The notes under the pieces were generated by a model, which was not told where the DNA came from, made no database searches, and worked only from the letters and a program-made list of their open reading frames with translations. Below, one piece after another: positions 24,580-33,725 of a DNA stretch of 64,000 nt. Each line of letters begins with the position of its first letter. Position 1 is the first letter of the stretch. A program made the position numbers and the translations under genes. This DNA comes from Geovibrio thiophilus (GTDB taxonomy: Bacteria; Chrysiogenota; Deferribacteres; Deferribacterales; Geovibrionaceae): assembly GCF_004087915.1 (NCBI RefSeq), contig NZ_CP035108.1:620001-684000 (forward strand). The letters run 5' to 3'.

Positions 24580-25452
24580 TCAGACAACCTTAACATGCCA
24601 AGGCTCAAAACGAACGCCGTAGGGATTTTTCCTGTCGTAGCGTATGCGCATGTAGCCTTCTTCCATCAGTCGTGAGTATTCTCTGGTGGTGGCGAACCTG
24701 TCCGTAAAGTTGAAGTGTCCCCAGCCCTTTATGCCCACGTCAAAGTCGCCTGTGCCGTGGTATGAGTAGCCTATGGGCGCTATGGAGCGGGATGCCATGG
24801 AAAGGTTCCCTTTTGTTTCAACAACTTTGGCAAGGAAAAGTCCCGCCTGCTTGACGATGCTCCTCACACCGGAGGTGAGTATGAGCGTTTTCATGTCCGC
24901 GGTGATTTTGGCGTAGGTGGCTTCCGCCTTGCCCTTATATATGAAGTGTCCTGTTCCGGGCATTTTGAGCACGTGTTTATCTTTTACCTCTTCATAGAGG
25001 CTGTTAAAAATCCTGTCCCCGTAGAAGCCGTAAACAGAGGCGCCGCGGCGGAAGAATTCCTCCATGAAGTTTTTCTCCTGCGGGGTGAACTCCGCCAGAG
25101 ATCCCCTGAGACTCATGGTGGAGAGAGCGTCACGGTAGGAAAGCACATTGAAGTTGCCGAAGCCGACAAATTTCATCAGTTCCCGCAGCTTGACGTTGCA
25201 GCTCCGGATGAGGGCAAACTCCGCATGTGAGGCTATGACATCATCCTTGAAGCTGTGATTAAATTCTTTTATTTTCTTGAAATACTCGCTGTTATAAAGC
25301 TTCTGTCCGTCCTCAATGCGGCATACGGCGGAAGCGGGGTCTTTTTTTTCATCGGGAAAAGGGAATACGAAGCCCAGAGCATCCTGTGCGCTTAAAAGGC
25401 AGGAGGCTGCGGGAATAGCGGCTGCAAATTTCAGAAAAGTTCTTCTGTTCAC
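24580..25452 (-). CDS. exported M15-type D-Ala-D-Ala carboxypeptidase-like metallopeptidase
   Basis: 290 residues with a twin-arginine-like signal (NRRTFLKFAAAIPAASCLL). The C-terminal part holds the zinc peptidase motifs of the M15/VanY family: SYHGTGDFDVG with H232 and D237 or D239, and EPWH with E283 and H286. It probably trims peptidoglycan peptides in the periplasm. The long middle section (about 50-190) is not recognised. It lies 18 bases behind the small lipoprotein gene and 28 before the YihY-type gene. Confidence 0.8.
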   Translation of the reverse strand: MNRRTFLKFAAAIPAASCLLSAQDALGFVFPFPDEKKDPASAVCRIEDGQKLYNSEYFKKIKEFNHSFKDDVIASHAEFALIRSCNVKLRELMKFVGFGNFNVLSYRDALSTMSLRGSLAEFTPQEKNFMEEFFRRGASVYGFYGDRIFNSLYEEVKDKHVLKMPGTGHFIYKGKAEATYAKITADMKTLILTSGVRSIVKQAGLFLAKVVETKGNLSMASRSIAPIGYSYHGTGDFDVGIKGWGHFNFTDRFATTREYSRLMEEGYMRIRYDRKNPYGVRFEPWHVKVV

Positions 25453-25470
25453 GGTAAAGCACCATGTTAA

Positions 25471-25953
25471 TTATTCTGCGGAGCAGTAAGCGTCAAATCC
25501 GTTACGTTCGGCATAGGCGAAAATATCAAAGCCCTCAGGGGCGCATCCGCTGAAGTCACAGGCGGCGGCGAAGCTTTCCCATCCGTTTCGGACTTCGGAG
25601 GCGTCCTTCTCCGTCAGGATACCGTTTTCACAAATATCCGCGAAAACCAGTTCCGCCTCTCCGAAGCCGCCTTCAACAGAGGCAGCCCGGGAGCTTCCGG
25701 AATATGTGAGCAGCGTTGTCTCCGTTCCGTTTTCGGAAGCGTACAGGAATGAGCCGGAAGCGCTGTCAAGAGCGGCAAAAGGCTCTTTTTCACCTATAAT
25801 GTAAACGTAAAATATGTATCTGTTTTTATCGGTTTTGTTGTCTGAGACATTATCGCCTATATCCACTCTAACATGATCCGACCTTACACTGAGGAAAAGA
25901 TCGCATCCGGAGAGCATAAACATAAACAAAAAAATGACCGTAAACTGTTTCAT
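25471..25953 (-). CDS. small lipoprotein of unknown function
   Basis: 160 residues with a lipoprotein signal (FTVIFLFMFMLSGC, cysteine 17). The mature part is acidic, with four or more cysteines near the C terminus (FADICENG, AAACDFSGCAPEG, DAYCSAE) that could pair as disulfides. No family recognised. It starts the unit with the M15 peptidase and YihY-type genes. Confidence 0.7.
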   Translation of the reverse strand: MKQFTVIFLFMFMLSGCDLFLSVRSDHVRVDIGDNVSDNKTDKNRYIFYVYIIGEKEPFAALDSASGSFLYASENGTETTLLTYSGSSRAASVEGGFGEAELVFADICENGILTEKDASEVRNGWESFAAACDFSGCAPEGFDIFAYAERNGFDAYCSAE

Positions 25954-26018
25954 AGCCCACTATACAGCATTAAGGCGGAATTTGAAAGAAATTAGGGATA
26001 AAAAATATTGGAAATAAA

Positions 26019-26045
26019 AGAGGGAACCGTGCCGGAACTCCCTCT
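26019..26045 (-). terminator. terminator of the zinc-ribbon gene
   Basis: AGAGGGA and TCCCTCT form a 7-bp stem; on the minus strand it is followed by TTTTATTT. It lies 67 bases behind the stop of the small zinc-ribbon gene. Confidence 0.65.
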
Positions 26046-26111
26046 CTGTTTGTCGGCAAAGTAGTTTTGTTTCGCTGCCCGCCTGAAGCGGACTGTGCCG
26101 CTTCTTTTGTA

Positions 26112-26354
26112 TCAGTAATTTATGCCTGCTGCCTGAACGCTTTCCGGATCATGGCTGTGGCAGGGAGTCACACCGTATGTCATGTCGCAGTTGGGGCATT
26201 TTGCCTCATAGGTTTCCATGGAGAAGCTTTCCTCACAGTTGGAGCAGTGGATAACCATGGGCATAGACATGGGCATTGCGCTGTAGCCCATATTTCTGAG
26301 CTTATTGACTACCTGTTTTCCGTTTTCAAATGTTCCTGAACATCCTTGGTGCAT
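26112..26354 (-). CDS. small zinc-ribbon protein, unknown function
   Basis: 80 residues. A rubredoxin-like pair CSNC and CPNC (about 37-40 and 53-56) frames a zinc ribbon; a methionine-rich stretch (SAMPMSMPMV) precedes it and CHSHD follows. The start has AGAGG seven bases upstream. A metal-related role is possible but not shown by context. Confidence 0.72.
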   Translation of the reverse strand: MHQGCSGTFENGKQVVNKLRNMGYSAMPMSMPMVIHCSNCEESFSMETYEAKCPNCDMTYGVTPCHSHDPESVQAAGINY

Positions 26355-26377
26355 AATTATTACCTCTCATTTAATAG

Positions 26378-26567
26378 CAGCAAACCGTACGTCCTGTCGG
26401 TTTGCTGTACACGCTCGCGGGTGGGTAAACCACCCTTCGCTCCGCACGGCGCAACTCCTTCCTTGGAGTTGTGGGATTCTTCGTGTCTCCTGAAACAGTA
26501 TGTGTCACTGCGAGCTTCAGCGAAGCAGTCTCTCAATATTTTGTGACTGCCGCGTCACGTTGCTTCC
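26378..26567 (+). repeat. structured repeat element, single diverged copy
   Basis: This gene-free stretch is one copy of the family tandemly repeated at 61215-61742, in opposite orientation. Order here: hairpin CAGCAAACCG/CGGTTTGCTG (26378-26407), ACACGCTCGC, hairpin GGGTGG-GTAAA-CCACCC (26419-26435), TTCGCTCCGCACGGCGCAA, hairpin CAACTCC/GGAGTTG, then GTCACTGCGAGC, GAAGCAGTCTCT and CTGCCGCGTCA. The flanks and the GTAAA loop match the other copies while the stem arms differ but still pair. Confidence 0.75.
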
Positions 26568-26714
26568 CGCAGTTCAGAGCGGAACGTACTTAACCTTTCT
26601 TTGTTTTGAAAGAATACATCCATTGCGTTATAATTAACTTGACGGAGATCAAAAGCCGCAAAAAAATCTTTATCGTTTTAATTTTATGTATTATAGTGCT
26701 TTTGTTAGGAAATA

Positions 26715-26755
26715 TTGACAAACATCATTAGATTATTATTTTTATAACGGTTATA
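26715..26755 (+). promoter_or_regulatory. promoter and palindrome ahead of the glutamate synthase genes
   Basis: TTGACA (26715-26720) with TATTTT sixteen bases later gives a plausible promoter. The palindrome TATAAC-G-GTTATA (26743-26755) sits at the expected transcription start and could be a repressor site. Which regulator binds is unknown. The 26568-26714 stretch is AT-rich without a gene. Confidence 0.45.
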
Positions 26756-26780
26756 AGATTATTTTCCATGGAGGTAAGCA

Positions 26781-28487
26781 TTGAAAAAATTGCTTCCGCT
26801 TTATATCAACAGGCTTAGTCCCTGTTACAGCCGTGATCATCTCGGCAACCACGGCTGCTATGCCAGAAACGATATACCCAGATTCCTTCACCTTACGGCT
26901 CTCGGCAGGTTTGATGAGGCGTTTTATGTGCTTAAGGAGACAAACCCATTCAGCTCCGGCTGCGGAAGGTTCTGTGACCACCCATGCGAGACAGCCTGTA
27001 ACCGCACTAAGTTTGATCAGCCTGTGGACATAAAGGCTCTTGAGCGTTTTGTGTCCGATGCCGGTTATGAAAAGGGTCTCAATCCTGTTATGACCGGAGA
27101 GCCGAAAGATAAAAAAATCGCCATAGTCGGCTCCGGTCCCGCAGGGCTCTCATCAGCTTATTTCCTTGCCCGCTGCGGCTACAGAGTGGAAGTCTTCGAG
27201 AAGCATGAGGTTGCGGGCGGTCTCCTCACCGAAGGCATACCCGCCTACCGCTACCCCCGTGAGGTTTTTGAGAAGGAGCTCGCCTTCATAAAGGAGACGG
27301 GCGTTACAATACATACATGCGCGAATATAAACAAGGAAAGCTTCAAGGACTTGGCAGGAAACTATGACGCGGTCATAGTCGCCACCGGAGCCCATAAACC
27401 CGGCGAACTGGGTATAGAGGGTGAACAGCTTGAAGGTGTTGAAAACGGCATCGCATTCCTGAAAAAGGTAAATCTCGGACAGCTTGATAAGCTCGGCATA
27501 AAAAAAGGCGAGAAGATAGGCGTAATCGGCGGCGGCTACACGGCGATGGACGTTGTGCGCTGCGCGGTGCGTCTGGGTGCGGAGCCCACAATGGTTTACA
27601 GGCGTACATCAGCCGAAATGACCGCTCACCACGGCGAAGTTGAGGAAACCAAACAAGAGGGCGTAAAGTTTAAATTCCTCCGAAGTCCTCTTAAAATAGA
27701 GAAGGCGGATGACGCTCTCAGGCTCACCGTGCAGAAGATGAAGCTCGGTCCCGTGGACGAGAGCGGACGCTCCAAGCCCGTCGCCGTCTACGGTGAGACG
27801 GAGACTTATCACTTCGACCGCATAGTTCTTGCCATAGGCGACAAGCCGGATCTCTTCTTCGTGGGCGAGAAGTTTACTGTGGATTTCCCCCGGATGATAT
27901 GCCGTGATCTGTCAGAGGACGCGCAGAGCAAAATTTTCATCACAGGTGACGCCGCCATGGGCGCAACTGATAATACCGGAATGGTAGTCCGTGTTGTGGG
28001 GCTCGCTCAGGATACGGTGAAAAGCGTGCGTGAGTACCTCGGCGAAACGGTTGAAACGGATAAAGACAGAAAAACAGCCTTTTATAATACACTCAACATC
28101 AAATACTTTGAGAAGAGCGGCAGACTCATAGAGGAAACGCTGCCCATTGAAAAGAGGATCGGCAATTTTGAGGAGATAGTGAAAACCGTGGACGCTGACC
28201 TTGCTCAGCTCATGGCCGGCAGGTGCTTCAACTGCGGAATCTGCATTCAGTGCGACTGGTGCTGGCATTATTCGGACGGCAGCCTGATCAAGCTCGACAG
28301 GGAATGGACACCTGAGAAGGACGCTTTCTATTATGAATTTCTCACTGAGAAGGTATCAGACGCCACCTTTAAAAGTGTGGAAGCCTGTCCCAGAGCGGCG
28401 CTGAGCATATCGTCCGCAGGCAGCTCCGCAGAAAACCTCCGTGAGGAGCAGTACATAACCAAAAACGAACTCGAAGGGAGAAACTGA
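26781..28487 (+). CDS. gltD: GltD-type NAD(P)H-dependent flavoprotein of glutamate synthase, with extra Fe-S motif
   Basis: 568 residues. An N-terminal iron-sulfur segment (GCGRFCDHPCETACNR, about 61-76) is followed by two dinucleotide folds (IVGSGPAGLSSAYFLARCGY for FAD; GVIGGGYTAMDVVRCAVRLG for NAD(P)H) as in GltD. A C-terminal cysteine cluster CFNCGICIQCDWC may hold another [4Fe-4S] centre, which classical GltD lacks. The start is TTG at 26781 with GGAGG six bases upstream; no in-frame ATG fits. It would feed electrons to the synthase subunit encoded two genes on. Confidence 0.88.
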   Translation: MKKLLPLYINRLSPCYSRDHLGNHGCYARNDIPRFLHLTALGRFDEAFYVLKETNPFSSGCGRFCDHPCETACNRTKFDQPVDIKALERFVSDAGYEKGLNPVMTGEPKDKKIAIVGSGPAGLSSAYFLARCGYRVEVFEKHEVAGGLLTEGIPAYRYPREVFEKELAFIKETGVTIHTCANINKESFKDLAGNYDAVIVATGAHKPGELGIEGEQLEGVENGIAFLKKVNLGQLDKLGIKKGEKIGVIGGGYTAMDVVRCAVRLGAEPTMVYRRTSAEMTAHHGEVEETKQEGVKFKFLRSPLKIEKADDALRLTVQKMKLGPVDESGRSKPVAVYGETETYHFDRIVLAIGDKPDLFFVGEKFTVDFPRMICRDLSEDAQSKIFITGDAAMGATDNTGMVVRVVGLAQDTVKSVREYLGETVETDKDRKTAFYNTLNIKYFEKSGRLIEETLPIEKRIGNFEEIVKTVDADLAQLMAGRCFNCGICIQCDWCWHYSDGSLIKLDREWTPEKDAFYYEFLTEKVSDATFKSVEACPRAALSISSAGSSAENLREEQYITKNELEGRN

Positions 28488-28488
28488 T

Positions 28489-29682
28489 ATGATAAGTGAC
28501 GGACTTTCCCGTTCGGGAAATTTGAGCGTATTTGAGTTCTCCGGCGGAGAAGAGGGGATCGCAAGCGGTGCCTGCGGTCTTCTCGGTGTCGTGGGGGATT
28601 TCAGCCTCGGCGCTGTGCTCAAAGCGGCAAGATGCCTCCAGTACAGGGGGCGTGCCGGAGCGGGCGTAACCCTCAAGGGGCTTTATAAGGACACTAACTT
28701 CTACAATTTTCACATAATGTTCCGCAGCAAGGACAAGATAAGCGAGCTTGAAAACGTTATCGGAAGCTGGGGTGTGCGCATTCTGGATAAGTTCAACATG
28801 GTGCAGAAGAAATATTATTACGACTACGACCTGCCCATAATCATGCACTACTCCGTCGTACCTCCTTCCGTGGACGAAATGATGTACAGGGAAAAGATGA
28901 ATGATGAGGCGCTGTATATGGTGAAGATGGTGAGCCGCTTCAACACGGCGTTCAAGGACGATGCCCGCATCTTCTCAAGCTCCAAATACAACGGAACCTT
29001 CCTCACCGCCTTTGAGCTTCAGGACACCATAGATATTTACAACCTCCACCAGTTTGAGGAGCATTACTACGAGGCATGCCTGATCCACCTCCGCTGGCCC
29101 ACCAGCAAAGGGCAGGGGCTTTGGTGGGGACCGCAGCCGATCTCACTCGGCGAGGTTGCCGGAGCGCACAACGGGCACCTTTCAAGCGATGTTTCCAATG
29201 CGAGAGCCTTGGAACAGCTCGGCATCCATCTCCATGTGGGTACGGATTCGGAGGCGTTGTTTCTCCAGACTGAATATCTGCTTAAAAAAGGCTATTCTCT
29301 CAAGGAGATAGAATGGATAATCTGCCGCAAGTTCCCGCAGGAGCTGGCGAACATGAACACTGAGGATCTTGCCCGTTATAAGGAGATTCTGAATAATCCC
29401 GTTCTGGAAAGAATGAAGATTTCAGGTCCCGCCACGGGGATAATTCTTGTGGGCGACGTGATGGTCGGTCTCACCGACAGGGATCACCTCCGCTCATTCA
29501 GCATAGGGATAAACGACAAGGTGGCTCTCATGGGGAGCGAGCAGAGGGCTGTAATCAGCGCCGCTTACTTCATGAATGAGGAACTCACAATGAGCGACCC
29601 CGAAGCCGGCAGAGTAGTCGGCTTTGAGGTTAAGGACAGGAAGGTTAAACGCCTTGACTACGGGTGGAAGAACAATGCTTGA
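28489..29682 (+). CDS. glutamine amidotransferase (class II) subunit of three-part glutamate synthase
   Basis: 397 residues. The nucleophile cysteine of class II amidotransferases is in ACGLLGVVGD (C29), so 28 residues must be removed as a propeptide, as in GltB precursors. AHNGHLSS and the GTDSEAL segment match the glutaminase fold. It releases ammonia from glutamine for the synthase subunit. In most bacteria this is the N-terminal domain of a 1500-residue GltB; here it is a separate gene, starting one base after gltD and overlapping the next gene by eight. Confidence 0.87.
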   Translation: MISDGLSRSGNLSVFEFSGGEEGIASGACGLLGVVGDFSLGAVLKAARCLQYRGRAGAGVTLKGLYKDTNFYNFHIMFRSKDKISELENVIGSWGVRILDKFNMVQKKYYYDYDLPIIMHYSVVPPSVDEMMYREKMNDEALYMVKMVSRFNTAFKDDARIFSSSKYNGTFLTAFELQDTIDIYNLHQFEEHYYEACLIHLRWPTSKGQGLWWGPQPISLGEVAGAHNGHLSSDVSNARALEQLGIHLHVGTDSEALFLQTEYLLKKGYSLKEIEWIICRKFPQELANMNTEDLARYKEILNNPVLERMKISGPATGIILVGDVMVGLTDRDHLRSFSIGINDKVALMGSEQRAVISAAYFMNEELTMSDPEAGRVVGFEVKDRKVKRLDYGWKNNA

Positions 29683-32398
29683 ATATAAAAAAGAGATAGT
29701 CGTAAAACGGTCAATAAGATACACGGAACCCACTGACACGGGGATATTCGCTCAGGGCGCCAAGTACTGGGTGAAGGTCACTGACGATGCCGAGGAGCCC
29801 GGCAGGGGCTGCGTACACTGCGCAACCTGCGTGGAATCCTGTACCCATAACCTCACCAAACCCGAATCTGGCATGGGAGTCTTCAGCATGGAGACTCGTT
29901 ATCTCGATGCTGACGGCAGTCGTGTGGAGCCGGAGGAGAAGGACAGGGCGGCTTTTCTGGAGAAGATACTCTGGATCAACCCTGATGAGTGCTGCAACTG
30001 CAAAAGATGCGTGAAAATGTGCCCCCAGAGGGCGATCAAGGTTACGCACAATCCCGACTATCAGGAGGTCGGCGTAACCCTTTCCGGCTCGGAGGTTATC
30101 AACAACATAATCAGCCGTGCCGCGGGGAAATCAACCGTATCCAGCGCGCATCTTGGCAAATATCCTTCCAAAATGGATCAGGACTGGCTGATAGACGCGG
30201 CGGAGATCCTCTCTCCTCAGCGTGACCACCTCCATGAGTTTGCGGGGCAGATGCGTAAGATGACTCTCGGTAAGAGGGGCGCCCGCTTCGTTTGCGATAC
30301 GCCTATATTCGATGTTCACCAGAGCTACGGCTCAAACAGCCATGAGGCGATACTCGCCAGAATGACGGCGAGCATCAAGCTTGGCAGACCCTTTTTTACA
30401 GGGGAGGGATATATCCACCCTGATATGATGCCCGCAGCCAAGCACTGCATATTGCAGTTCGGCTCAGGGGGCTACGGTCCGTGGCTTGAGCTTGACAAAT
30501 TCGCCGGAATCTCCATGAAATACGGTCAGGACGCCAAAAAAGGCAAGGGCGGCAGGCTTCAGGATAAGAAAAACGATTACGAAATAGCGCTGCTCCGCTG
30601 TGTGGAGGCATTGCGCCACCTCACTGCGCCGAACCCCCAGCACCTCCAGTATTCCATTGAGGAACTCCCTATGAGGGTGGAATCACTCCGCATGCTTCTC
30701 GGGGATGATAAGCTGATCGGCGCCGATGTTTACGGCACAGCTTGGAACTTTCCCGAAATAGCAGTGGCAATCGCAAAGGCGGGCTTTGACTACATAACAA
30801 TAAAGGCGGGGGACGGCTCCACAGGGGCGGCACACTCCGTTGACCTGAAAAACCGTGGACTGAACGTAGTTTATCTTACCCATGCGGCTGATCTCGCTCT
30901 GCGCAGGGAGGGCTTAAGAGAGGATATATCCGTGATAGCCGAAGGCGGCGTGATGGACAGCTTCCACGCTTTTCTAGTTATGCTCGCCGGAGCGGACTTC
31001 GTGGGGATGGGTATGCGCCACCTTCATGTGCTCGGCTGCACCCTTTGTCAGAGATGCCACACCGGTCAGTGCGCATGGGGAATAACATCCCGCCCCTACG
31101 GTCACAGAATAGACCCCGAAACCGCCGGTGACAGCATAGTGAAGATGGTTCACAGCTTCCATGAGGATATGGAAGGGCTCTCCGCAGGGCTCGGCATGAG
31201 CACCCACTCGGACGTTGTCGGTTCACGCCGCTTCCGCTACCACGGCAGCGATCCTCTTCTGTTTGACACCTTCGGGCAGAAGGATTTTCCTAAACAGGTG
31301 CAGACAATAATAATGAAGGAGAGCAGAAGCAAGGTCTTTATCCCCGAAAAAGAAGCCTCGGAGGGACTCAGGGATAAGTTTGAGGCGGTTCTCTCCAAAA
31401 TCGAAGGCGACAGCCTCACAATTGACATAGGTTTTGACCAGATAGAAAGTCTCGAACTTAACTTCATGATGAAGGAGGCTGTGCGCAGAGGCGTGAAAAA
31501 GTTCTTCCTTGACAACGTCATGGGGCAGAGAGTCATAGGCACGGGCATTAAGTGCGATGAAATAACCGTACGGGGGCTTGTGGGGAACCACTCCTTCGCC
31601 TTCGTGAACGGAACAAAGATAAACGTAATTCCCAACCACTCCACAGTTACTACCGTTCCCGCCAACGCTCAGGTGGGCGTGGCTAACACGGCAAATCCCG
31701 GCGAAATAAACATAGCCGGAGACGTGAGTGACCTTTTTGCCGCTTACTCGGTAAGCGGAACTTACAGAGTCGCCAAAAGCGGCGGCGTTCGCAATCTTCT
31801 CCTGATGAAGGCGGGTGTGCCGGAAGAGTGGAGGAATATAGACACGGAAAGGTTTGAGAATGCTCCGAAGGACGAAATTCTCCGTGAGCTTATAATGAAA
31901 TACCAACGGAGAAGGGCGGTGAGAAGCAGAATGAAGTGGTCTGACTTCGTGAAGCTCGCCGAAGCCAAGCTGAAAAAACGTAAGCCTCCGGTTGTGGTTT
32001 ACGGTCTCGGCGGTGAAAGACGCATGGGCGACTACTTCATGGAGTACGCTCAGGGCGGAATAGGCGTTGTGCTGAACGTGGCGGATATAGCAAACCCCAT
32101 CGGCTACTATGTGTGCAGCGGAATGACCGCAGGCTCGGCTTACATCAGGGGCGAAATCCTCCCTGAACAGCTCGGAGCGGGCGTTCGCAGGCTGGATTAT
32201 CTTACGCCGGAGGATCGGAGCTTCCTCAAAAAGCAGATAGAGGAGTTCATCGCCCGCTTCATAGATGTGGATATAGACGAAAAATACAACGCCCAGCTTA
32301 AAACCTTTGCGGAGACCTACGCAAAAGACCCTGAGAGGATATTCTCAGGCTTCTGCAAAATTATTCCGAAGGCCGCTCCGGCTCACAATAACGAATAA
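29675..32398 (+). CDS. gltB: glutamate synthase FMN/GXGXG subunit with two N-terminal ferredoxin motifs
   Basis: 907 residues from ATG 29675. Two complete [4Fe-4S] motifs open the protein: C46-x2-C49-x2-C52-x3-C56 and C106-x2-C109-x2-C112-x3-CP. The FMN-binding synthase barrel follows (ITIKAGDGSTGAAHS, AEGGVMDSF, CQRCHTGQCAWGI), then a GXGXG-type beta helix (GVANTANPGEINIAGDVSD) and a second such part at the end. It joins 2-oxoglutarate and ammonia to glutamate. The domain order ferredoxin-synthase-GXGXG with a separate amidotransferase resembles archaeal-type GOGAT. Confidence 0.9.
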   Translation: MLEYKKEIVVKRSIRYTEPTDTGIFAQGAKYWVKVTDDAEEPGRGCVHCATCVESCTHNLTKPESGMGVFSMETRYLDADGSRVEPEEKDRAAFLEKILWINPDECCNCKRCVKMCPQRAIKVTHNPDYQEVGVTLSGSEVINNIISRAAGKSTVSSAHLGKYPSKMDQDWLIDAAEILSPQRDHLHEFAGQMRKMTLGKRGARFVCDTPIFDVHQSYGSNSHEAILARMTASIKLGRPFFTGEGYIHPDMMPAAKHCILQFGSGGYGPWLELDKFAGISMKYGQDAKKGKGGRLQDKKNDYEIALLRCVEALRHLTAPNPQHLQYSIEELPMRVESLRMLLGDDKLIGADVYGTAWNFPEIAVAIAKAGFDYITIKAGDGSTGAAHSVDLKNRGLNVVYLTHAADLALRREGLREDISVIAEGGVMDSFHAFLVMLAGADFVGMGMRHLHVLGCTLCQRCHTGQCAWGITSRPYGHRIDPETAGDSIVKMVHSFHEDMEGLSAGLGMSTHSDVVGSRRFRYHGSDPLLFDTFGQKDFPKQVQTIIMKESRSKVFIPEKEASEGLRDKFEAVLSKIEGDSLTIDIGFDQIESLELNFMMKEAVRRGVKKFFLDNVMGQRVIGTGIKCDEITVRGLVGNHSFAFVNGTKINVIPNHSTVTTVPANAQVGVANTANPGEINIAGDVSDLFAAYSVSGTYRVAKSGGVRNLLLMKAGVPEEWRNIDTERFENAPKDEILRELIMKYQRRRAVRSRMKWSDFVKLAEAKLKKRKPPVVVYGLGGERRMGDYFMEYAQGGIGVVLNVADIANPIGYYVCSGMTAGSAYIRGEILPEQLGAGVRRLDYLTPEDRSFLKKQIEEFIARFIDVDIDEKYNAQLKTFAETYAKDPERIFSGFCKIIPKAAPAHNNE

Positions 32399-32405
32399 TA
32401 ACAGT

Positions 32406-32441
32406 AACGCCGTCCCTGATATGTCGTGGGGCGGCGTTTTT
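32406..32441 (+). terminator. Rho-independent terminator of the glutamate synthase operon
   Basis: AACGCCGTCCC and GGGGCGGCGTT make a strong stem with a T5 tail directly behind the stop codon of the synthase gene. Confidence 0.85.
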
Positions 32442-32457
32442 CATAACAGGATCAGGT

Positions 32458-33240
32458 ATGTATTCTCTGAAAAGATTTCCGCCGTCCGTAAAAAGCGCAA
32501 AGTACATAGCAGATTACTGGCATTTTCGTTCGGCTGCCGCAGAAGCGGCGGAAATCAGAGTATTTCCGGACAGCTATTTCAGCGTTATCTTTGACCTCAA
32601 TTCACCGGAAAACACATTCATAACCGGAACAATGAACCGCTCTGTGAAAAACCTCATAGACGGCGGCTCGCGTCTTTTCGGTGTGCAGTTGAGACCGTTT
32701 CTTGTTCCGTGCCTTCTGAAGGATTCCGCAGCGGGCTTTGTAAACTGCGTACTGCCTGCGGATTTCATCCGCGGGCGTGTCGGGGAGATATGCGGAAAAT
32801 TAAAAAACTGCCGCACTGAGGACGAAATGGCGGCAGCAGCTGAATCCCTTCTTCTTCCCGTTCTTGAGCATGCCGGAGTGGAAAACAATGTGTTCCGCAG
32901 AGTGTCGGAAGCGATGCTGAAGGGCAGTGCGCCTGCAACCGTCAGGGAAACGGCGTTTCTCGCCGGAATATCCGAAAAGCAGCTTGAGCGGTATTTTATG
33001 TTCCACACGGGGCTCGGGGTGAAGGAGTTCGGTCTTTTAACAGCATTTGAGCGGAGCTGCCGTATGCTGGAAAACGGTTCCTCATCCACGCTGTGCGCCC
33101 ATTCCCTCCGGTTTTACGATCAGCCGCATTTCATCAAAAACTTTCGCCGTTTTTCGGGCATGACTCCCACGGAATACTTAAATGTCGGATTTTTACAATA
33201 CAGCAGCCGGACATCAGGCTATGATTCTGCCGTGAGGTGA
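32458..33240 (+). CDS. AraC-family transcriptional regulator
   Basis: 260 residues. The N-terminal half resembles the sensor part seen in short AraC regulators of the DUF6597 kind (YIADYWHFRS, RVFPDSYFSVIFDL). The C-terminal double helix-turn-helix includes RETAFLAGISEKQLERYFMFHTGLGVKEF and FYDQPHFIKNFRRFSGMTPTEY, the latter close to the AraC signature. It ends three bases before the VOC gene, which is the likely target or partner. Effector unknown. Confidence 0.88.
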   Translation: MYSLKRFPPSVKSAKYIADYWHFRSAAAEAAEIRVFPDSYFSVIFDLNSPENTFITGTMNRSVKNLIDGGSRLFGVQLRPFLVPCLLKDSAAGFVNCVLPADFIRGRVGEICGKLKNCRTEDEMAAAAESLLLPVLEHAGVENNVFRRVSEAMLKGSAPATVRETAFLAGISEKQLERYFMFHTGLGVKEFGLLTAFERSCRMLENGSSSTLCAHSLRFYDQPHFIKNFRRFSGMTPTEYLNVGFLQYSSRTSGYDSAVR

Positions 33241-33243
33241 GCT

Positions 33244-33705
33244 ATGAAACTGGCTTTAACTGCCGTATTTGTTAAAGATATGGAAAAATCAAGGGCATTC
33301 TACTCCGGCATCCTCGGGCTGAAAGAGCATATGGACAGCGGTGTGCATCTCTCGTACAACTGCGGTCTTTCCCTCTGGCAGGAGGACGCCGCGCTGGGCA
33401 CGATTCATTCTGAAAAGGTTCCGGCTGGCGGCGGAAGCAGGTTTGAACTTTGTTTCGAGAGTGAGGATCTTAAGGCGGATTTTGCCCGTGTCAAATCGGG
33501 CGGCGCCCGGGTGATCTCTCCTGTCGCAGAGCAGCCTTGGGGGCAGCGGGTTTTCCGCGTCTATGATCCGGACGGACATATAGTTGAGGTGGCAGAGCCT
33601 TTGACAATGACCGTTAAACGGTTTATCTCCGCCGGTTTAAGCGTGCGGGAAATAGCCGATAAAACAACTATTCCTGCGGAAATTGTGGAGCAGATGGCGA
33701 AATAG
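33244..33705 (+). CDS. VOC-superfamily protein with helix-turn-helix-like tail
   Basis: 153 residues. Residues 1-118 form one vicinal-oxygen-chelate domain (VFVKDMEKSRAFYSGILGL, VYDPDGHIVEVAEP). The extra 35 residues (KRFISAGLSVREIADKTTIP) read like a helix-turn-helix, similar to sigma region 4. It is co-transcribed with the AraC gene. Substrate unknown; resistance and glyoxalase-like roles are both common in the family. Confidence 0.85.
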   Translation: MKLALTAVFVKDMEKSRAFYSGILGLKEHMDSGVHLSYNCGLSLWQEDAALGTIHSEKVPAGGGSRFELCFESEDLKADFARVKSGGARVISPVAEQPWGQRVFRVYDPDGHIVEVAEPLTMTVKRFISAGLSVREIADKTTIPAEIVEQMAK

Positions 33706-33725
33706 GGAACGCTGCGGGGTGCTGC

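Noticed and set aside
32406..32598. Short ORF starting inside the glutamate synthase end and running into the AraC gene
   Set aside because: It crosses a clear terminator and overlaps the AraC start in another frame without a ribosome-binding site.
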